Positions 1 through 10,970 of a DNA stretch of 64,000 nt are shown piece by piece. The notes below the pieces were generated by a model, which saw nothing but the letters and a program-made list of their open reading frames with translations, did not search any database and was not told the origin of the DNA. This DNA comes from Diphasiastrum complanatum (lineage: Eukaryota; Streptophyta; Lycopodiopsida; Lycopodiales; Lycopodiaceae). A program made the position numbers and the translations under genes. Within the stretch, counting starts at the first letter, position 1. Each line of letters begins with the position of its first letter. The DNA lies in the NCBI GenBank assembly GCA_029204225.1, contig CM055095.1, positions 43,427,184-43,491,183 of the forward strand, read 5' to 3'.

Positions 1-45
1 AAAGGGAGCATCGTGAGGTTGACCCATTTGCCTCGTTAAATTTTT

Positions 46-872
46 TTGGAATCAAGTATTCAAGCAGCTTTTCAATTTTTTGATGAGTTTGATCAGCATT
101 GGTGGTTGGACTTTTTTGAGGAACAAAAAATCAGTTTGCTCAATCTTGAACACGCATCAACAACTGAAGAATTTCACTGGCCTCATAAATTGGGAACTTC
201 AACTACAGTTGTTGAATCTTCAAATCTCTCTCAACATAATGATTTCTTGGAGCTTGTGCAAGGTCAAGAAAAAAAAAATTATGTGGGCTCAAGAAAAAGT
301 AGGCAAAGTGTAAAAGTTGCAAAAATGAAGTGGCGCGGTGATCTCAATGAAATTCAAATTGGAAGTCTTGTTGCACTTCTAGGTTCAAAAAACAATGAAG
401 GGACATCCATTTTGGATTGCGAAAGTACTTGGTTTCATTCAAAATAGCAATCAGACAAAGTACTAGGTGTCCATTGGTTGCGCACCACTTCAACAAATGC
501 TTTTTTGGGAAGGTACGAACTTGAATGTCGCAAGTAGATCCAAAGGGCAAGAGAAAACGATTGCCAAAGAACCAACCCGAGGATTGATGATTTGGAGATG
601 TTTTGGCTTTTAATTTTGAGCTAACAATGTCCAATCATCTACGAAAATAAAATATAGCCTTACTGAATGAACGACATGGATTAATGAGACAACCATCGTC
701 GTCAACTCGTCAACAACAAAAGAAAATTGACTTACAAAGTTTTTTATCAACATTGGATGCGGATTCTGAGGACGATATGCCAGTGGACTCTAATGAAGAA
801 GACGGGTCTTCCACCTCATCGGCTGAAAACGAGTGTTCAAAATATGTCAAGTTCTGCATTGAGAGGCATTAG
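46..872 (+). pseudogene. Decayed 3' part of an unrecognised, probably transposon-borne ORF
   Basis: The first stretch reads about 130 codons from 46 to 447. After a frame change near 400 it continues as PFWIAKVLGF (about 409-440) and, after a second shift near 461, GVHWLRTTSTNAFLGRYELE (about 467-525), ending at TAG near 530. The pattern of a Trp-rich 'FWIAKV' strand, then 'V.W' and 'F.G.Y' strands, resembles the small beta-barrel of BAH or Tudor-like modules, but I cannot assign it. A further acidic Ser-rich ORF follows (684-872, with DADSEDDMP and SNEEDGSSTSS). At least two frameshifts and a stop show it is not a working gene. The 5' part lies outside the window. Confidence 0.35.
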
Positions 873-899
873 TGAAAATTCCTTAGAAAATGTACTTTG

Positions 900-1560
900 A
901 AAAAAATATATACATAATATAATTTAAGCCCTTTTGTATTTGAATGGGCGTTTGGACTTTCAAAAATCATGTGTTGTCTTGAAATGTTATGCAGCATGTA
1001 ATTATGATGGCTTTATGAAATTTGTAAAAAAAAAACCTGCAGTGCTTCATTAAAAATAGATACTTTCGACCATTTTTTTTTTATTGCAAGTTAGAGAATC
1101 CTTAAAAAAAACCATGATTTGGTCTAAAACTAGGATTATTAAAAAAATATCAAAAAATGTTACTCTTTTTTGGGTCAAAGTCCCAAAATAAATGTCATCA
1201 TGTCTATGCATAGATGGCGGCATCCTTCCTCATTCCAGCAGCGACTTCCTTTTCAAAAACTACATGAAAATTTTTAGAGGACTTGAGCGATTGAATGACA
1301 TGATAGTTGTGGCAAGGGAGAAAGTTTTCAATTTACAACACTGGAACAACCATCATCTCCCATCTCGATAGCAACAACAATCAGAATTCTCTACATCTCT
1401 CTTGTGAATCCCATCAAACGTTCTAAATAGCAACATCACGACCTAATGGAATAAGGGATCCCTTTAGCAACAAAGCAAGGCAATAAGACCGCTCTTTCTC
1501 TCTCTCTCAAAATATTTTTCTCATAGTTTTTGCAATAATATGGTAGTGTGAGCAAATTGA
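900..1560. other. AT-rich intergenic DNA, no gene seen
   Basis: The stretch is AT-rich with A and T homopolymers and a TC-rich tract near 1494-1508. I see no ORF with a recognisable motif and no RNA gene. Confidence 0.4.
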
Positions 1561-1577
1561 TCAGCATATATTAATAG

Positions 1578-1740
1578 AACCCCGTATCCGCTCCCTACCC
1601 CTTTGTAGCTCGCTCTCCCACCTCCCGGGTCGCGAGCCCGATTGGGGGTGCAGCGGCCCGGGGGCCCCATGGCACACACACGCCCTTCCAAGAAAGTGCG
1701 AGGGGGTGGGGGGTCCGGGGCAGCTCACGTTGTCCATGAA
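1578..1740. repeat. GC-rich island inside AT-rich DNA
   Basis: About 160 bases of very GC-rich sequence, with runs such as CGGCCCGGGGGCCCC and GAGGGGGTGGGGGGTCCGGGG, sit abruptly in AT-rich surroundings. Its G-run style resembles the cores of the dispersed repeats at 47.57-47.79 kb and 51.93-52.04 kb, but I could not align the flanks, so relatedness is a guess. Confidence 0.4.
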
Positions 1741-1799
1741 ACACTAAAATTTTAATTAATATAGATAAAGATTGGCATAGCAATATGATCTTAGTTCAC

Positions 1800-2130
1800 A
1801 TATGAAAAGGGAATAAAGACTCTCAATGCTACCACTATCTTGTTCTCATATCATATATATGGAAATTAGAAAAAAAGATTACCATAACAAAATCTTGTTT
1901 GCAAATGTAAAATAGAATAAAGATTCTCAATGGTGAAATATAAAATAAAAGTTTGTAGTACTGAGATTTTGTTTGCATATACAACATAGAATAAAGGTTC
2001 TCAATACAAAAATCTTGTTTGTAAATGCAGAATAGATCAGAGATACCCATACCAAAGTCATGTTCTCAAATGCAAAACAGAATACAAATTTGTAGCACTG
2101 AATTCTTATTCACAAATGCAAAACAGAAGA
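1800..2130. repeat. Degenerate tandem repeat array
   Basis: Diverged copies of a roughly 40-60 base unit recur. The unit combines TTGTTTGCAAATG, AAAATAGAATAAAG and TTCTCAAT; variants occur near 1810, 1905, 1970, 2010, 2065 and 2110. It looks like an old minisatellite. No coding role is seen. Confidence 0.5.
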
Positions 2131-2189
2131 AAGCGCGGACGCGAGGCTCCTCGCGAACACCCGTAATGCGCTAAGGCTCGAACGCCATC

Positions 2190-3990
2190 CCGATGCCTCA
2201 GCTTGTACGGCGAAACATAAAAATCAACCTGCCAATCGTCCACACAATCAATCGTCTATCAATTCCGGATCCTTCGTCCACAATGAATAGTCTACCTCCA
2301 CCTCATTTCTATCAGAGCAATCTTGGAGTCCGGAATCCTTGTGTAGGCACTCTCATCGACGTTCCCTTCACTATGGCCATGCCGAATGAGGATGATTTTT
2401 CTGCGACGAGGCGGGAGGTCACTGCCATGCCTGTGTTTGCCTTAAGCATTCAAACTGGCAATGAAGGGATTGGCATTTAGCCTTCCCAGAGCCATTCTGA
2501 TACGAGGTTTTGTGAGAGTGGGGGATGATGATACTGCGCTGCTGCGGTCAGTGGATGATGATGATGCTGCTGGCAGGAATTCTCTTTGACAATGCAAATG
2601 CAATATATTGCTCATACTGGATTGAATGCTTTCCCTCTGAAAATGCTTCAGTTTCTACGAGGAAGCCAAGGAGTACATTTGCCCGCCCAAGTGGGCGGGT
2701 AGCCAAAAATCGACTACCTTAAACACATTCCATAAAAATTTCTGAACCTGAAAGGATATTTATGTTATCCTAGAAGTATTGAGCTAAAAACCACCACAAC
2801 TATGGGTTCAGTGTTGCTGTTGTAGCACACAGCGAGTGTGAAAACTAATCAGAAAACCATAAGAAAAATATCTGAGCTGATATTTGCCGCATTAGGAACA
2901 GTATAATAAGTACCTCAAGAAGCTTTATAAGAATGTAAACTTCAGGAAGATCCCTCACCTCAACAATATGTGGTGCTTCCTCGTTGGAAGGTACGGTGCC
3001 TAAAGGTTGTCCCAACCACAAGGAAACCTTTCTATCCTCTCCTACACTCACCACCACCAAATCTACACCAACAGCTCTTAGAAAACACAAAGTATGTAAA
3101 ACTCTTTTCAAAAAAATCATATATAAAAGAAATCACACAAGTGGAAGGAGATGAGAAGAGTGACAACAGAAAACCTAAAGCAGAAGAAATGCACAACAAG
3201 AATCATGTAGAGGATGCCAACAGACGTACTAGTGTGATTCTAGCGAGCATAATTGATGTGCAGGCCAGGAGAGGGCATGTATTGCAATGTGCCCCCCCCC
3301 CCCCCTCTCGCACATCGAACAACTTGATCATGTTGCCACCGCAGACTGCAAGCAACGCCCTCGCGTACCTCTCTCTCTCTCTCATGATTAAATTTTCAAA
3401 AAAAGAGGGTTCACGGGCAGCGCTCACTTTGCCCGTCACGTGTGAGCGGGCAGCGTGAGCGCTCACGCTCAAGCACTAATCTTTTAATATATTTAGATGA
3501 TATGCAAAAGAAGAGGTGTTATTTAGAAAACAATAAATATGTTCATCTCATTTGTGTTTACATAACAAATCATTAATCCTTTAAATAAGTGAGCAATTGA
3601 GCTAGTGACGTAAATTCTCCCTAGAATACAGGTGTACTACATTTCCTTCCTCTCACAAAAACTACCAAGTTTAATAAAAAGGCAGGTACTAGGTACTAGT
3701 CTGGCTTGGATACTCAACAAACAGCCGTGACCCGTCTTCAGGGTAAACTTGCAGCACAAGCATCCTCAAGATTTGATCATCTCCACTCTCTACGGCCTGA
3801 GGCACTCACTCATACGGTATCAGCACTACAACCTAAGGCACCCATCCCATTTTTCTAGTTCCTACCCTCGGTGAAAAAATGAAAAGTTGTTACACTTTTG
3901 AAAGATATAAAATTAGCACGTTTTCTTCTGTTTTTACGGCACAAGGCTTTCTCGTATGTATCTTTCCATGATAATGGGATTCCAATCCAA
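2190..3990. other. Intergenic DNA with short unsupported ORFs
   Basis: Short ORFs occur (2193-2480, 2525-2722, 2970-3458) but none shows a known motif, repeated copy or convincing codon pattern. A C-run lies near 3293-3305 and a TC microsatellite near 3370-3383. I do not call a gene here. Confidence 0.4.
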
Positions 3991-4215
3991 CGGGGTTGGT
4001 TCAGCTGGTTAGCTTGGCATCCGGAGTTTCTTTGGTCCTAGGTTTGAGCCTCCCCTTGGAATTGGCATCTGAATTTTCTTTGGTCCCAAGTTCGAGCCTC
4101 CCCTTCGAAACCAAGAAGCATCGGGTACTTGACTTTACGTGCAGGAAAGGAGCAATCAGTAGAGGGGTGGAGCAACTGGAGGGTGATCCCCAACTATACT
4201 CTACTTTGAGGTTAA
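3990..4215 (+). mobile_element. tRNA-derived SINE-like element
   Basis: GGGGTTGGTTCAGCTGGTTAG (about 3992-4012) matches a Pol III A box, and GGTTTGAGCCTCC (4041-4053) matches a B box, with tRNA-like spacing. A second B-box-like copy, AGTTCGAGCCTCC (4089-4101), lies in a local ~48-base tandem duplication beginning TTGGCATC. There is no acceptor-stem pairing, so this is a SINE head, not a functional tRNA gene. The 3' end is uncertain. Confidence 0.55.
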
Positions 4216-4299
4216 GAAGTTAAGAAGAAAGCTTAGATTATTATCATTTATGTTGATGAGCAATTCAGTGAAAGAATCATGAATGCGAAGCAAGCGATG

Positions 4300-4443
4300 C
4301 AATGCAATTCGGATGGAGTTCGGATCTGATCGCTGGTCACTGCTAGCTGAATCGTTCCTACAGTCCTCCAGAATGTAGTCAAACACTGTTGATCTACGTT
4401 TAGAAATTAATGTAGCATTCAACAAGATTATACCAGGGTGCGG
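4300..4443 (-). repeat. Copia LTR fragment, reverse orientation
   Basis: Read on the minus strand, this matches the last part of the LTRs at 34531-35395 and 38359-39225. Shared blocks include AATCTTGTTGAATGCT, CTACATTCTGGAGGA and ATCCGAACTCCATCCGAATT, with scattered differences. It is a truncated relic of the same or a sister Copia family, joined to the SINE on its left. Confidence 0.65.
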
Positions 4444-5940
4444 AATTTAGTAGACACTTATGGAAGACCCTCCTTGCCATAAAAGGAGAGGTATTTGCAT
4501 TGTAACCAACACTTTTGAGATTAAGCTATCTTGCTCTCTATTTTGGAGAATTATCATTCTATGTCATTTGTGTTCCCTTTGGAAAGGTGCATAGCTTGAG
4601 GGAAGGTGCTCGGGCCTCCTCTTGCCTCCTTTTCATTGGTTTATTGTGGCATGTTCTTTATTGCTTATTTATTTAATATTAGCCGCAATATCATTTTATT
4701 ACCCTTTGAGTGTTAAGTAGAATTTACATTAATCACCTTGCTAGTTGGATAAGCCTTAGCAAGGGTTTGTATATTGTCACCTTAGATAGTTTCATTTTCG
4801 TTTTGAGCACTAGTTGGGTAAGCCTTAGTGCTTCCGTCATTACTTCTTATTTTCTCAATTCTGTTTGAAACTTGGTAGAAACTTAAAAAGTGGACAAACC
4901 TCTACATCCCTATACTACACCCGTAAGTAGATCTAGCCACCGCACACACTAGAAATACTTTCAACATTGGCGTCGTTGCCACTTTTTAAGTATTTTTTAC
5001 CTAGCTTCTTCTCCTTTTTCTTTTGTTTTTGCTTCCGTGTTGTATGTTTGCTTGTGTGCTTGTCTCTATCTACCAACAAACAGCACGCGTTGTCTCTCCA
5101 GGTCTTACACGAGCTACGGAGCAACTTCTCAAACCGGAGGGAAGCAACAAAAGAGTCAACTTGGGCATTTTCTTCGAAAGAAGTGACCCAAGTGACCTTT
5201 TTCACAACCAAAAAGGTATATCAGAATTTGCCAACCTGTCTGCAGCCCTAACAGACCCTGATCTTTCATTTTATCATATCCGCAAATTTTGACCACAGTC
5301 AAGTTTTGACAAAACAGCCTGATATATTGTCAAAATCTCTTATTTCTCACCCAAATCCTTGTCCTAGAATTCTTCGGCTTCACTGAGGCTAGATCTCATC
5401 AAGATCAGTCCTCCAGTAGCTCCGCGAATTCTATCTCACAGATTTTGCCCGTTTACTATTAGAAAATCACATTTTTTTCCATATTTCCTATCTGCCAGTC
5501 AAAATTCTCTATTAGAATTTGCCATCCAGCCTAAGAATTTGTTCTCAAAAAGCACAATTTTGTTGTCCTACCCTCGAATTTTGAAACTGCAATTTTTTCT
5601 CATAAAATCTAAAAAAATCACTATTCTGACATTCAAAAATCTTTTCAGAATTCGTGAGTCTTACAATTAGCTTTATCTGTCTCTCCACAATTTGTCAGCC
5701 TGTCTGCGAATTCTATCACCACCAGAAAGACCAGGTTTTGTCCTACACTATCCATTCTGCAAGCAAACTGCCCTTTTTGCCAAGTACAGTCCTACCCTGC
5801 TCATCTATATTCTACATCATGTCTCGTGACTATGCTAAATCTTCTAATCCGACTCCTCCATTAATGGTGCTAGTTGTGTTGTCATTCATAAACAAAGATC
5901 AAGAGATGATTTTGGATCTTAGTGATTAACAAAATCTTCA
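4444..5940 (+). other. Possible LTR and leader sequence, no gene
   Basis: No coding region is recognised. TTGGCGTCGTTGCCA at 4967-4981 resembles the plant Gypsy primer-binding site TTGGCGCCGTTGCC, and the preceding AT-rich stretch could be part of an LTR. A repeated phrase (GGATAAGCCTTAG near 4747 and GGGTAAGCCTTAG near 4814) suggests internal duplication. The assignment is weak. Confidence 0.25.
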
Positions 5941-5941
5941 C

Positions 5942-6440
5942 ATGGTATCAAAGCTTGTGTTGCAGATTATTGAAGGATCAGCCATATTTAGCAAGCATTT
6001 GGAGGAGTTACCAATTCTAGAGTGTGCTAGATTGATTTCTACTCAAAAATCAAGCATTTTCCATGTGTAGAACTAATTTTTGTAGGTCAAAACTCAATAT
6101 AGGATTAGGATCTTGAAGTAGGCCATTTTTCACTCTTCACTTATTGGATTTGGCCGATTTTATTGTATTAGGAAAGCTTCATTAGAGGCTACAAGATTCT
6201 AAATCAAGTTTTTGGCAATTGCATGTAGAATTTGGAAGATTCAATTTTTTTGTGATTTTTTTAAAACCCTAATTTTTATTGGATCTCTATTTTTTGAGGT
6301 TTCTAGACTTCAAAATAGTTTGTTCCAATCTTTAAAAGTGGAAAGATTCATTAGATTGTGGGTGGATCAAAGGTTGATCAAGATTTCTTTATTCTATGTG
6401 TTGATTTGCTAGTTATAGTGCTAGAAGAGAATTGAGAGGA
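5942..6440 (+). mobile_element. Copia 5' leader fragment with degenerate primer-binding site
   Basis: TGGTATCAAAGC at 5943-5954 is one base off the tRNA-iMet primer site. The following ~490 bases align along their length with the leader after 27802: both hold ATTCTAGAGTGTGCTAGA, TTTATTG with AGAAAG, and end at a GAGAGG stretch. The similarity stops near 6440, before the Gag start seen in the other copy, so this is a truncated leader. Confidence 0.65.
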
Positions 6441-9400
6441 TTTCCTCAAGGACTGAATATAGTCAGTCGAACTCTCCACAAGATTGAACAAATGACATAC
6501 TTCAAGTTCATTGATCTCTCGGTAGACAAATGGAAGAATAAAGACGACTATCTTATCAACACCGTAAACGATAATGAGTTGGCTGCTACTTGCGCATATA
6601 TTACCCGATATACACAATGTCATAGCTCCTTGATCAGACGTATTCCCATGACACTATTCCACATGATAGCTGATTCCAGATGACACAACCTATGATTGAG
6701 CACAATTCGTTTCAAATTGTCTGCATGATTGTATCTGAAGCAAGCAGCCCATTACCTACCTAGGATACCTTTGACAAATATCACTTTACAGCAGCTCAGT
6801 CACCATTCACATGTTCGAGATAACTTGCTGCTCGCTGACAAAGTCTGGGAGATACTTGCTGATCAGACACCCCAATCTACTACAAAGCTTGCATCACACG
6901 ACACCATGGCAACATCGTCTCAAAAAAGGAAAGGTGCAGCCTCTCCTAAAGGACCAGTCTCAAAACATGTCAAGACAGGGCCAGCAAAGCTTCAACTACG
7001 CAAGGCAACCACCTCCTCTACGTCTCAGACAAAGGATCCATCTGCAGCCAAGTCCTCGACTCAACCGCAATCCACCATAACACAAGTCCAACCACCACCA
7101 CAATCCAGGTCAAAGATGCTTATGTCGCACCATGCCTCACCTGACAAAATAGAATCGGACGGTACGGAGTCAGACAACGACTCCCAATACACAAGCTCGT
7201 CCACTCATACGGCATCACACCAATAGTCATCACCACCTCACGACACAGATGCTGCAGGCACATCCTTAGCAACAGACACAACTGTAGTGGACTCCCAAGA
7301 AATTGCACCAAATTCAGTGGTGACTCCCCCACTACTCGTCAATACGTAGACACCACCACATGCAACACAAGAACTGTTAACTCTAGCAGCTCAAATGACA
7401 ACAACCACAGACACACCACTTGAGCTACCCAAGGCCATCGACGCTGACACGCAACCCTACCACAAACCACCATTTGGGGTGGGGGGGGGGGGGGGGGGGG
7501 GGAGATGGGAAGGACATTCCCAAAGACACAGCAATGGAAGCAACTACAAGTCAATAGAAATTACTTCCATTCCATATCATCTTGGATGATTCAGCTTACT
7601 TCGATGCTGAAGACTTGATCTAGATAACAAATGACACCAACGAGACGAATGCAAAACAGCCTGGGGGAAGCTAGTACTCACCAGTTATTTGTTGCCACTT
7701 CCACTCAACTTCCCAATCCATCGATCACTCATGTTCCCACCACCACCATCTCTAGTCTTTCATCATTGCCTCTACCACATCCACCCACTCAAACCCCCTT
7801 CTTTGGACTATCGCCACTTGGCCACACCATCGATCATTACCCCACCATTCCTAACCCTGAAGAACTTCCAAATGCGACTAAGAAATCCATAATAAGCATA
7901 TCTGAGACCATATACCAACTACACTGGTTGGTGAGCCAACACAAAGAATTGGAAAACCAAGTCAACCAGCAGGAAAAGTTTATATCAAAGCAGCAGCAGC
8001 AGATAAAAAAAAAATACGAGGTTGAGGAGAAAAAGATATCACTCATGGAGCTCTCATGGAGCTGCAAGCCACTATGGGCAAGCAAGCCGACGAACTCAAT
8101 GCAATTCAAAATCAACTTAAGCAACAAATGAGCCAGATCGATCGTTTGATGCAATGATAGTTGACACGCCTCCTGTGAAGCCGAAAGACATCAAAGGTGC
8201 AGCTCCCTCAGGCCCTCGCAATACGAATGGAGAAATACATTAGGCTTATTCAAGAGAGAGAGACTGACAAGTTAAATTTTGAACGAGTTGCGGCGAAACA
8301 AGAGAAGGTCATTCTAGAGTCCCAGAAATAGTTGGTAGAAGTGACGAAGGCCCAGCAATAGGTTTTGGACAAAGTGAACCAGCTTTGGAACACTGCATGT
8401 AAAGCCCAACCAAGAATCTATGATCAAAAACCAAGGGACAACGACAGAGATAACGATGATGCGGAGATACGATGGGCTTGCTCACTAGTTGGATGGTAGC
8501 TCGGGATCAGGTGAAAAGGATTCCAAAGATGCTTCTGGGAGTTTTTCAACCCCCCCACCTACCCACAAAACCGTCCAATTCTCCATATTTGATTTCTCCC
8601 AAACCTACGTACCCGCACATGATGTCCCACAACCATCATTTTTCCATCTGAGCTGGCTTTTGAGACCACACCAAGGACCTCAGGCGACGTATAAAGCTCA
8701 ATTAGATGAGTTCTTAAAGCAACTTAGCTCTCCCGACGTCGCATACAACTTTGTAGAGAGTCCAATTCCTGGTCAACCTCCTAAGCTCACGCCACTCTCA
8801 CTAGCCACCTGATTCACTTGAATTTAACATTGATACTGGTGAGTTCAGTGACCCCCAGGATGTTCTACCATCCACGAGAAGTTTCTCACCGCCATCCGTG
8901 GGTTTTAATCCCGAAGAGGCAGGTCCCTCAATGAGTGAAAGGGCTACGAAAGATGACAAAGACACAAAGGCATTGGATGAATATCTGGCCGAACCTCCGC
9001 AAATGTCAAGGGTGACACAACCAATCGAGCCTCAACCCAGGATGGCCGATACTAGAGAATCCGAGAGATTCCAAAGAAAATACCCTCGAAGCATGAGGGG
9101 TAGACGAGAGGACCTGGACTAGACTTTATAATATCTTACGAGGTCAGATATAATTGTAGCCCTTCAGCCACAGCCAGAATGGAAAAACAAAGTCTTGAAG
9201 GACAATAGAAGACTACAAGAAAATATCTAAAGGCGTCTGTTTGGAAAAGAATTGACCTCTTTTACATGCCTATCATGAGGAGAAAACCATGGCCTGCAGA
9301 GCGAGGAATGAGGCTATCAATTGGCCAGTGATTCCAAGACTACCAAAAATTTGTCACTTGACGAGATCACGCTACAGCTGCTAGACTTCGGCCACAAGCA

Positions 9401-9570
9401 CAAATCCAGCGCCGACAGAAGTGTACAAGAAGCTGCGGATTATTGCCGATCCTTAGTCTTCCTCATGAATGAAAACTGTTACTGGGATCGAGGCCTAGAT
9501 CCAATTCGGATCAATCCCAACAAGGCCCTACACTCAAAAGATGACCACCGAATGGTGGCCCGACTCTAGA
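6441..9570 (+). pseudogene. Decayed Pro/Gln/Ser-rich ORFs, unrecognised
   Basis: Three partly overlapping ORFs lie in one orientation: 6729-7226 (basic, Ser/Thr/Gln/Pro-rich, with SSQKRKG), 7631-8131 (Pro/Thr-rich, then a Gln/Lys-rich coiled-coil-like tail around KFISKQQQQIKKK) and 8489-8812, with further open pieces to 9569. Stops and frame changes separate them. Low-complexity Pro/Gln tracts followed by a coiled coil are common in retroelement Gag proteins, and the block sits between a Copia leader and a Copia RT scrap, so a dead Gag-like region is possible. No diagnostic motif (zinc knuckle, protease) is visible. Confidence 0.3.
7481..7502. repeat. Poly(G) run of 22
   Basis: Twenty-two consecutive G residues, preceded by GGGGT. 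Such a run may form quadruplex DNA and is prone to length error in sequencing. Confidence 0.9.
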
Positions 9571-9574
9571 GTTC

Positions 9575-9665
9575 AAGATGCAAGATCTACGAGAAATCCA
9601 CTACATACTAGGCCTAGAGATTGACTTTCATAATGATCAAGTTTTGAATCTCATGTTCAACACCT
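9575..9665 (+). mobile_element. Copia reverse-transcriptase scrap
   Basis: An open stretch reads MQDLREIHYILGLEI, matching the conserved Copia RT segment usually seen as 'M.DLGE..YFLGIE'. Only about 25 residues are recognisable and stops surround it. Confidence 0.5.
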
Positions 9666-9779
9666 CCTACACGTCTTCTCTGAATTTTGTTTCTGTTTTT
9701 TCTCCTATTTGAATAAGAAAAAGTTTGAGCTCCACATTGTTGCTCCCCATCCCCCTCCCTATGTTTTCACCTTAGGCAT

Positions 9780-10765
9780 TTCATTTGTGCCCCATGGTAC
9801 AGTCACACGGCATTTGGGCTTCAATGTTTTGTCTATAAGCTAGTCTTTTAGGACTCTCACTTCATGTCATTTACGTCCATGGTTCTAGTTGTCCACCATA
9901 TTTTAGTTACCTATTCGGTCTTTTTCCCTTCCATCTTTGTTGCCCCCAAAGCCCTCCACAATCCCCTCCCTACTCTCCTTCGTCGCTTCCTTTGGGCTGG
10001 CAAACATCCCCTTGTTTCTTGGTCGGTCTGCGTGGCCACCATGGTTGATGGCATCCTCGACATTCTTCGTGCTTCGTCGCATCTCCTCCTTGGTCCACCC
10101 TTCTCAACACTGGCACTCCCTTCTTCTCATCTATATGACTTATGTTGTTGCCATTTGTCCTCTCCTTTCCTAAGCTGCTTTCCTTTGGTTGCTCCTTCCA
10201 CTTCAAAGGACCCTTTTGTGAAATATTACTTTAACCTTCATGGAGTTCGTCACCTCCTTTGTTGGTCCCCTCTTTTATGTCCATCCGCGCCTGTCTCTTG
10301 CCCTGTCTCGCAAAGGCCTCTCACCATGCTTCATCAGCTCATCCTTGTTCCCCCTTGACATCTCCTCTCGTCTTCTTCTCTAACTACTAATGAGCACTCT
10401 CTAGTCGATTATGCTTTCTTGTCTATTCTTGGCTTCCGTATTTCCCATGACTCAACCATCCTAGATGGCTAGGAGCCTTTTCTTGTGCTCCTTGTCTATC
10501 ATGCTTCTCACTACCATCATTATCCTTCTCTCCTTCCAGACTTTTTCAATACTCGTTGGTCTGACTTTGACTCCTTTCCCATTTGGCACAAAAGATTTCT
10601 CACTGCCCGTTCTCTTCTGGTAGGAAAACTTAGATATTTTGCTTACCACATCCTAAACAAGTCTTTTTCTCTCTTGGCCAAATGGCCCTTCCTTTCTGAT
10701 CACCTCTGCCCAGTTTGCCAACTAGAGGAGGAGCACCTATTCTTTCATTATCGCTGGGATCTATG
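9780..10765 (+). mobile_element. L1-type LINE, 3' end of ORF2 (left part)
   Basis: Translation matches the plant L1 ORF2 C-terminus in order. The thumb/connection region reads FPSIFVAPKAL then LLRRFLWAGKHPLVSWSVC (about 9915-10032). Further on is an RVT-type zinc-binding segment with HLCPVCQLEEEHLFFHY (about 10701-10751). Stops and frame shifts mark it as dead. The similarity ends exactly where the terminal repeat of E1 starts at 10766. The likely 3' remainder lies at 19679-20043. Confidence 0.7.
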
Positions 10766-10810
10766 CATTAGAGAAAATATGGGCCCCAAAGAGGGCCCTA
10801 TAAGAAATGC
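10766..10810 (+). repeat. E1 left terminal inverted repeat
   Basis: It starts CATTAGAGAAAATAT, then GGGCCCCAAAGAGGGCCC and AAGAAATGC. It pairs with 19634-19678 at roughly three quarters of positions, and shares its CATTAG start and CCCAAA..GGGCCC core with both ends of E2. Confidence 0.8.
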
Positions 10811-10970
10811 TATGTAGGATAGAGAAAAATAACTATAAAGTAGTTATAGTATCATTTTCTAACTTCTTTATGCATCTGCCCGCACTCCTTTCCATGTAAA
10901 TGAATGCACCTTAGTTTAGTCACATCAAACTTCACTGGTGCTTAGCCAAAGTTAGAATATAATTTTCAAA

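Noticed and set aside
3992..4060. A tRNA gene
   Set aside because: A and B boxes are present but no acceptor or anticodon stem pairs, and the B box is duplicated; a SINE head is the better reading.
7339..7554. Short reverse ORF with a poly-Pro run
   Set aside because: It is only the translation of the G22 run and neighbouring sequence.
10766..10773. TA target-site duplication of E1 with termini starting at GAG
   Set aside because: CATTAG precedes this point at all four E1 and E2 ends, so CATTAG is more likely part of the terminus; kept as an alternative only.
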